Shown one piece after another: positions 62,844-64,000 of a stretch of DNA of 64,000 nt. Below the pieces are notes generated by a model. That model searched no databases. It was not told where the DNA came from and saw nothing but the letters and a program-made list of their open reading frames with translations. Position numbers and translations under genes: made by a program. The stretch comes from Chalciporus piperatus (taxonomy: Eukaryota; Basidiomycota; Agaricomycetes; Boletales; Boletaceae). Positions within the stretch are counted from its first letter, which is position 1; each line of letters begins with the position of its first letter. The stretch is from the NCBI GenBank assembly GCA_038093975.1, contig JBBPTG010000057.1, positions 90,879 through 154,878 of the forward strand, read 5' to 3'.

Positions 62844-63649
62844 TCAAGGTGAGAGAGTTTTTCTCCCCAAACCCAAGTGTCGGAAGGAAGAGTCGCCTCT
62901 GGCCTTGGTTTGATCGACGCTGAATCTTGTTCGTCTCTACCAGAGTATCAATGTATAGCAACAAAGGATTAATCGACTGGATCGATTATCTATACCTACT
63001 TCCCTGAATCCTTCTCTTCCCCTTGATAGCTTTCGTGTCTCGTGCACCTTTTGGGCTGCTCTTTGATCACCTGACCCTACCCTGCAGTTTTCTGTTATTT
63101 TCGTCCATGTGTATTCGTGCACCTTATGGCAACAATTCCCCGGTATCGCGAACAGGAGCTTGCTTCATAAGGTTTCGAAGTGTGAGAGACTTGTTGATCT
63201 TGTCAGTACCTCTGGCTCGATATTTCATTGGTTCGCGGCGAAGCATATTTCAAGGCAAAGCGGGAGAAAGAGAAGGGGTGAGAGAGAGAACGAGAGATGA
63301 CGATGGTTGGTCGTCGCGGGTGGTTGACAGTCGGGTGGGTTTGGATTCCATGCGAGTGCCGTTCTCGAGGGTAGCTCGCAGAATACAGATACTGTCCGTG
63401 GAGATAATATGTCTGAGCAATTCGCTGCAACTGAAAACATAAAGTTTTAGATAATAAATCTACATGTCCGAGAAAGAGAGCTACAGCGATGAGAGATGGA
63501 TTGAGCTATTAACCGACGAGAGCGTAGCTATGAGAGCAAGAGGAGCAAAACAATGAAAGCAGACAACGCAATACGACAGCAGGATAGTTAGGATAGCAGC
63601 GATAACGATAAAGAAAAAGGAAGCCTCATTTGTTGGATACATGTACCGT
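62844..63649. other. 0.8-kb convergent intergenic region
   Basis: Between the zinc-finger gene and the rightmost gene's 3' end. Purine-rich GAGAGAG/AGAGAAC runs lie near 63265-63300. Open frames have no support. Confidence 0.4.
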
Positions 63650-64000
63650 TCACAAGTCATCCATCCGTGCATCGGCAAGCGGGAGAGGTCGACGTTGTCC
63701 GCTGGGCCCTAGAAGGAAAGATGAGACGACAGCTTGCTTTCAGCGGATCGGGGCGTATATACCTTGTAACGGCGCCTTGGCGAAATCGATGATATGGAGA
63801 TGCGTATCGTTCGGTTTAACGTAGAAGACACGCCCAGTACCTTCGTCATATGCGATGGCCTTCACCCCCTCCCGCAAGCTCTCCCTCAGGTCCCGACACA
63901 TCTCGAATTGACACAACACATCCTCCCGCCAATGGATAGGTGCACGCATGATGCCCTTCATGAGATCATCTTTGGCCTTGACGTACGGAATCGACCCTTC
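63650..64000 (-). CDS. 3' end of an unrecognised gene leaving the right edge
   Basis: On the minus strand an open frame enters from the window edge: IPYVKAKDDLMKGIMRAPIH, VLCQFEMCRDLRESLREGVK, AIAYDEGTGRVFYVKPNDTH, LHIIDFAKAPLQ. An intron at about 63717-63763 (gtatat...ttctag) joins it to a last exon coding GPSGQRRPLPLADARMDDL and stop. If the intron is not spliced, the protein ends 7 residues further at IYAPIR. I recognise no family; HIIDFAK and GRVFYVK suggest a beta-rich fold but nothing more. Confidence 0.55.

Overview
This window is nuclear DNA from a filamentous basidiomycete, most likely an Agaricomycete mushroom or wood-decay fungus. The evidence is dense genes on both strands, many short phase-variable GT-AG introns (about 45-80 nt), fungal gene content (DASH subunit Ask1, Skt5 chitin-synthase activator, Hog1, CreB-type deubiquitinase, Ubp2), a Dnmt1-type cytosine methyltransferase, and an F-box/leucine-rich gene of a style common in that class. 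No bacterial operons, CRISPR array, rRNA, tRNA or recognisable transposon was found. Coordinates given for spliced genes run from start codon to stop codon; the internal exon joins were worked out by hand from splice signals and reading frame.

Layout. 0-4.5 kb: a possible gene leaving the left edge, an F-box protein, and Golgi tether subunit COG8. 4.7-20.4 kb: an accessory-looking block with two paralogous sugar transporters pointing away from each other (4.7-7.1 kb minus, 17.1-19.5 kb plus). Between them lie a secreted or membrane DUF7137-like protein, an unknown multi-pass membrane protein, a tandem pair of inositol-monophosphatase genes, and the proteasome alpha-5 subunit. A RidA-family gene follows. 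20.8-24 kb: tRNA-dihydrouridine synthase 2 and a decayed partial copy of the RidA gene. 24.2-35.2 kb: Skt5/Chs4 divergent from Exo84, then Ask1, methylcrotonyl-CoA carboxylase alpha subunit and Dph4. 35.7-42.5 kb, minus strand: Dnmt1-like methyltransferase and Hog1 MAP kinase. 42.9-62.8 kb, almost all plus strand: Mcr1 cytochrome-b5 reductase, Ubp2, (a small acidic protein on minus), THO subunit 1, UDP-glucose 4-epimerase, Ess1/Pin1, a MOSC-domain (mARC-like) protein, a CreB-like deubiquitinase and a C2H2 zinc-finger protein. The 3' end of an unrecognised minus-strand gene closes the window.

How the genes fit together. Most are single-copy housekeeping genes with no operon logic. Suggestive associations are Skt5 and Exo84 (chitin-synthase activation and exocytic vesicle tethering) sharing a 185-bp divergent promoter; Mcr1 and a mARC-like MOSC protein (candidate members of one electron chain) 12 kb apart; and a CreB-type carbon-repression deubiquitinase in a window that also holds two sugar transporters and a galactose-pathway epimerase.

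The most unusual observations are: (i) an almost identical 18-bp dimeric element in two unrelated divergent promoters; (ii) a conserved 3-nt microexon in both sugar transporters; (iii) an apparent start-codon-only exon in ESS1; and (iv) a DNA-level, intron-containing pseudogene copy of the RidA gene. I found no clearly novel multi-gene system.
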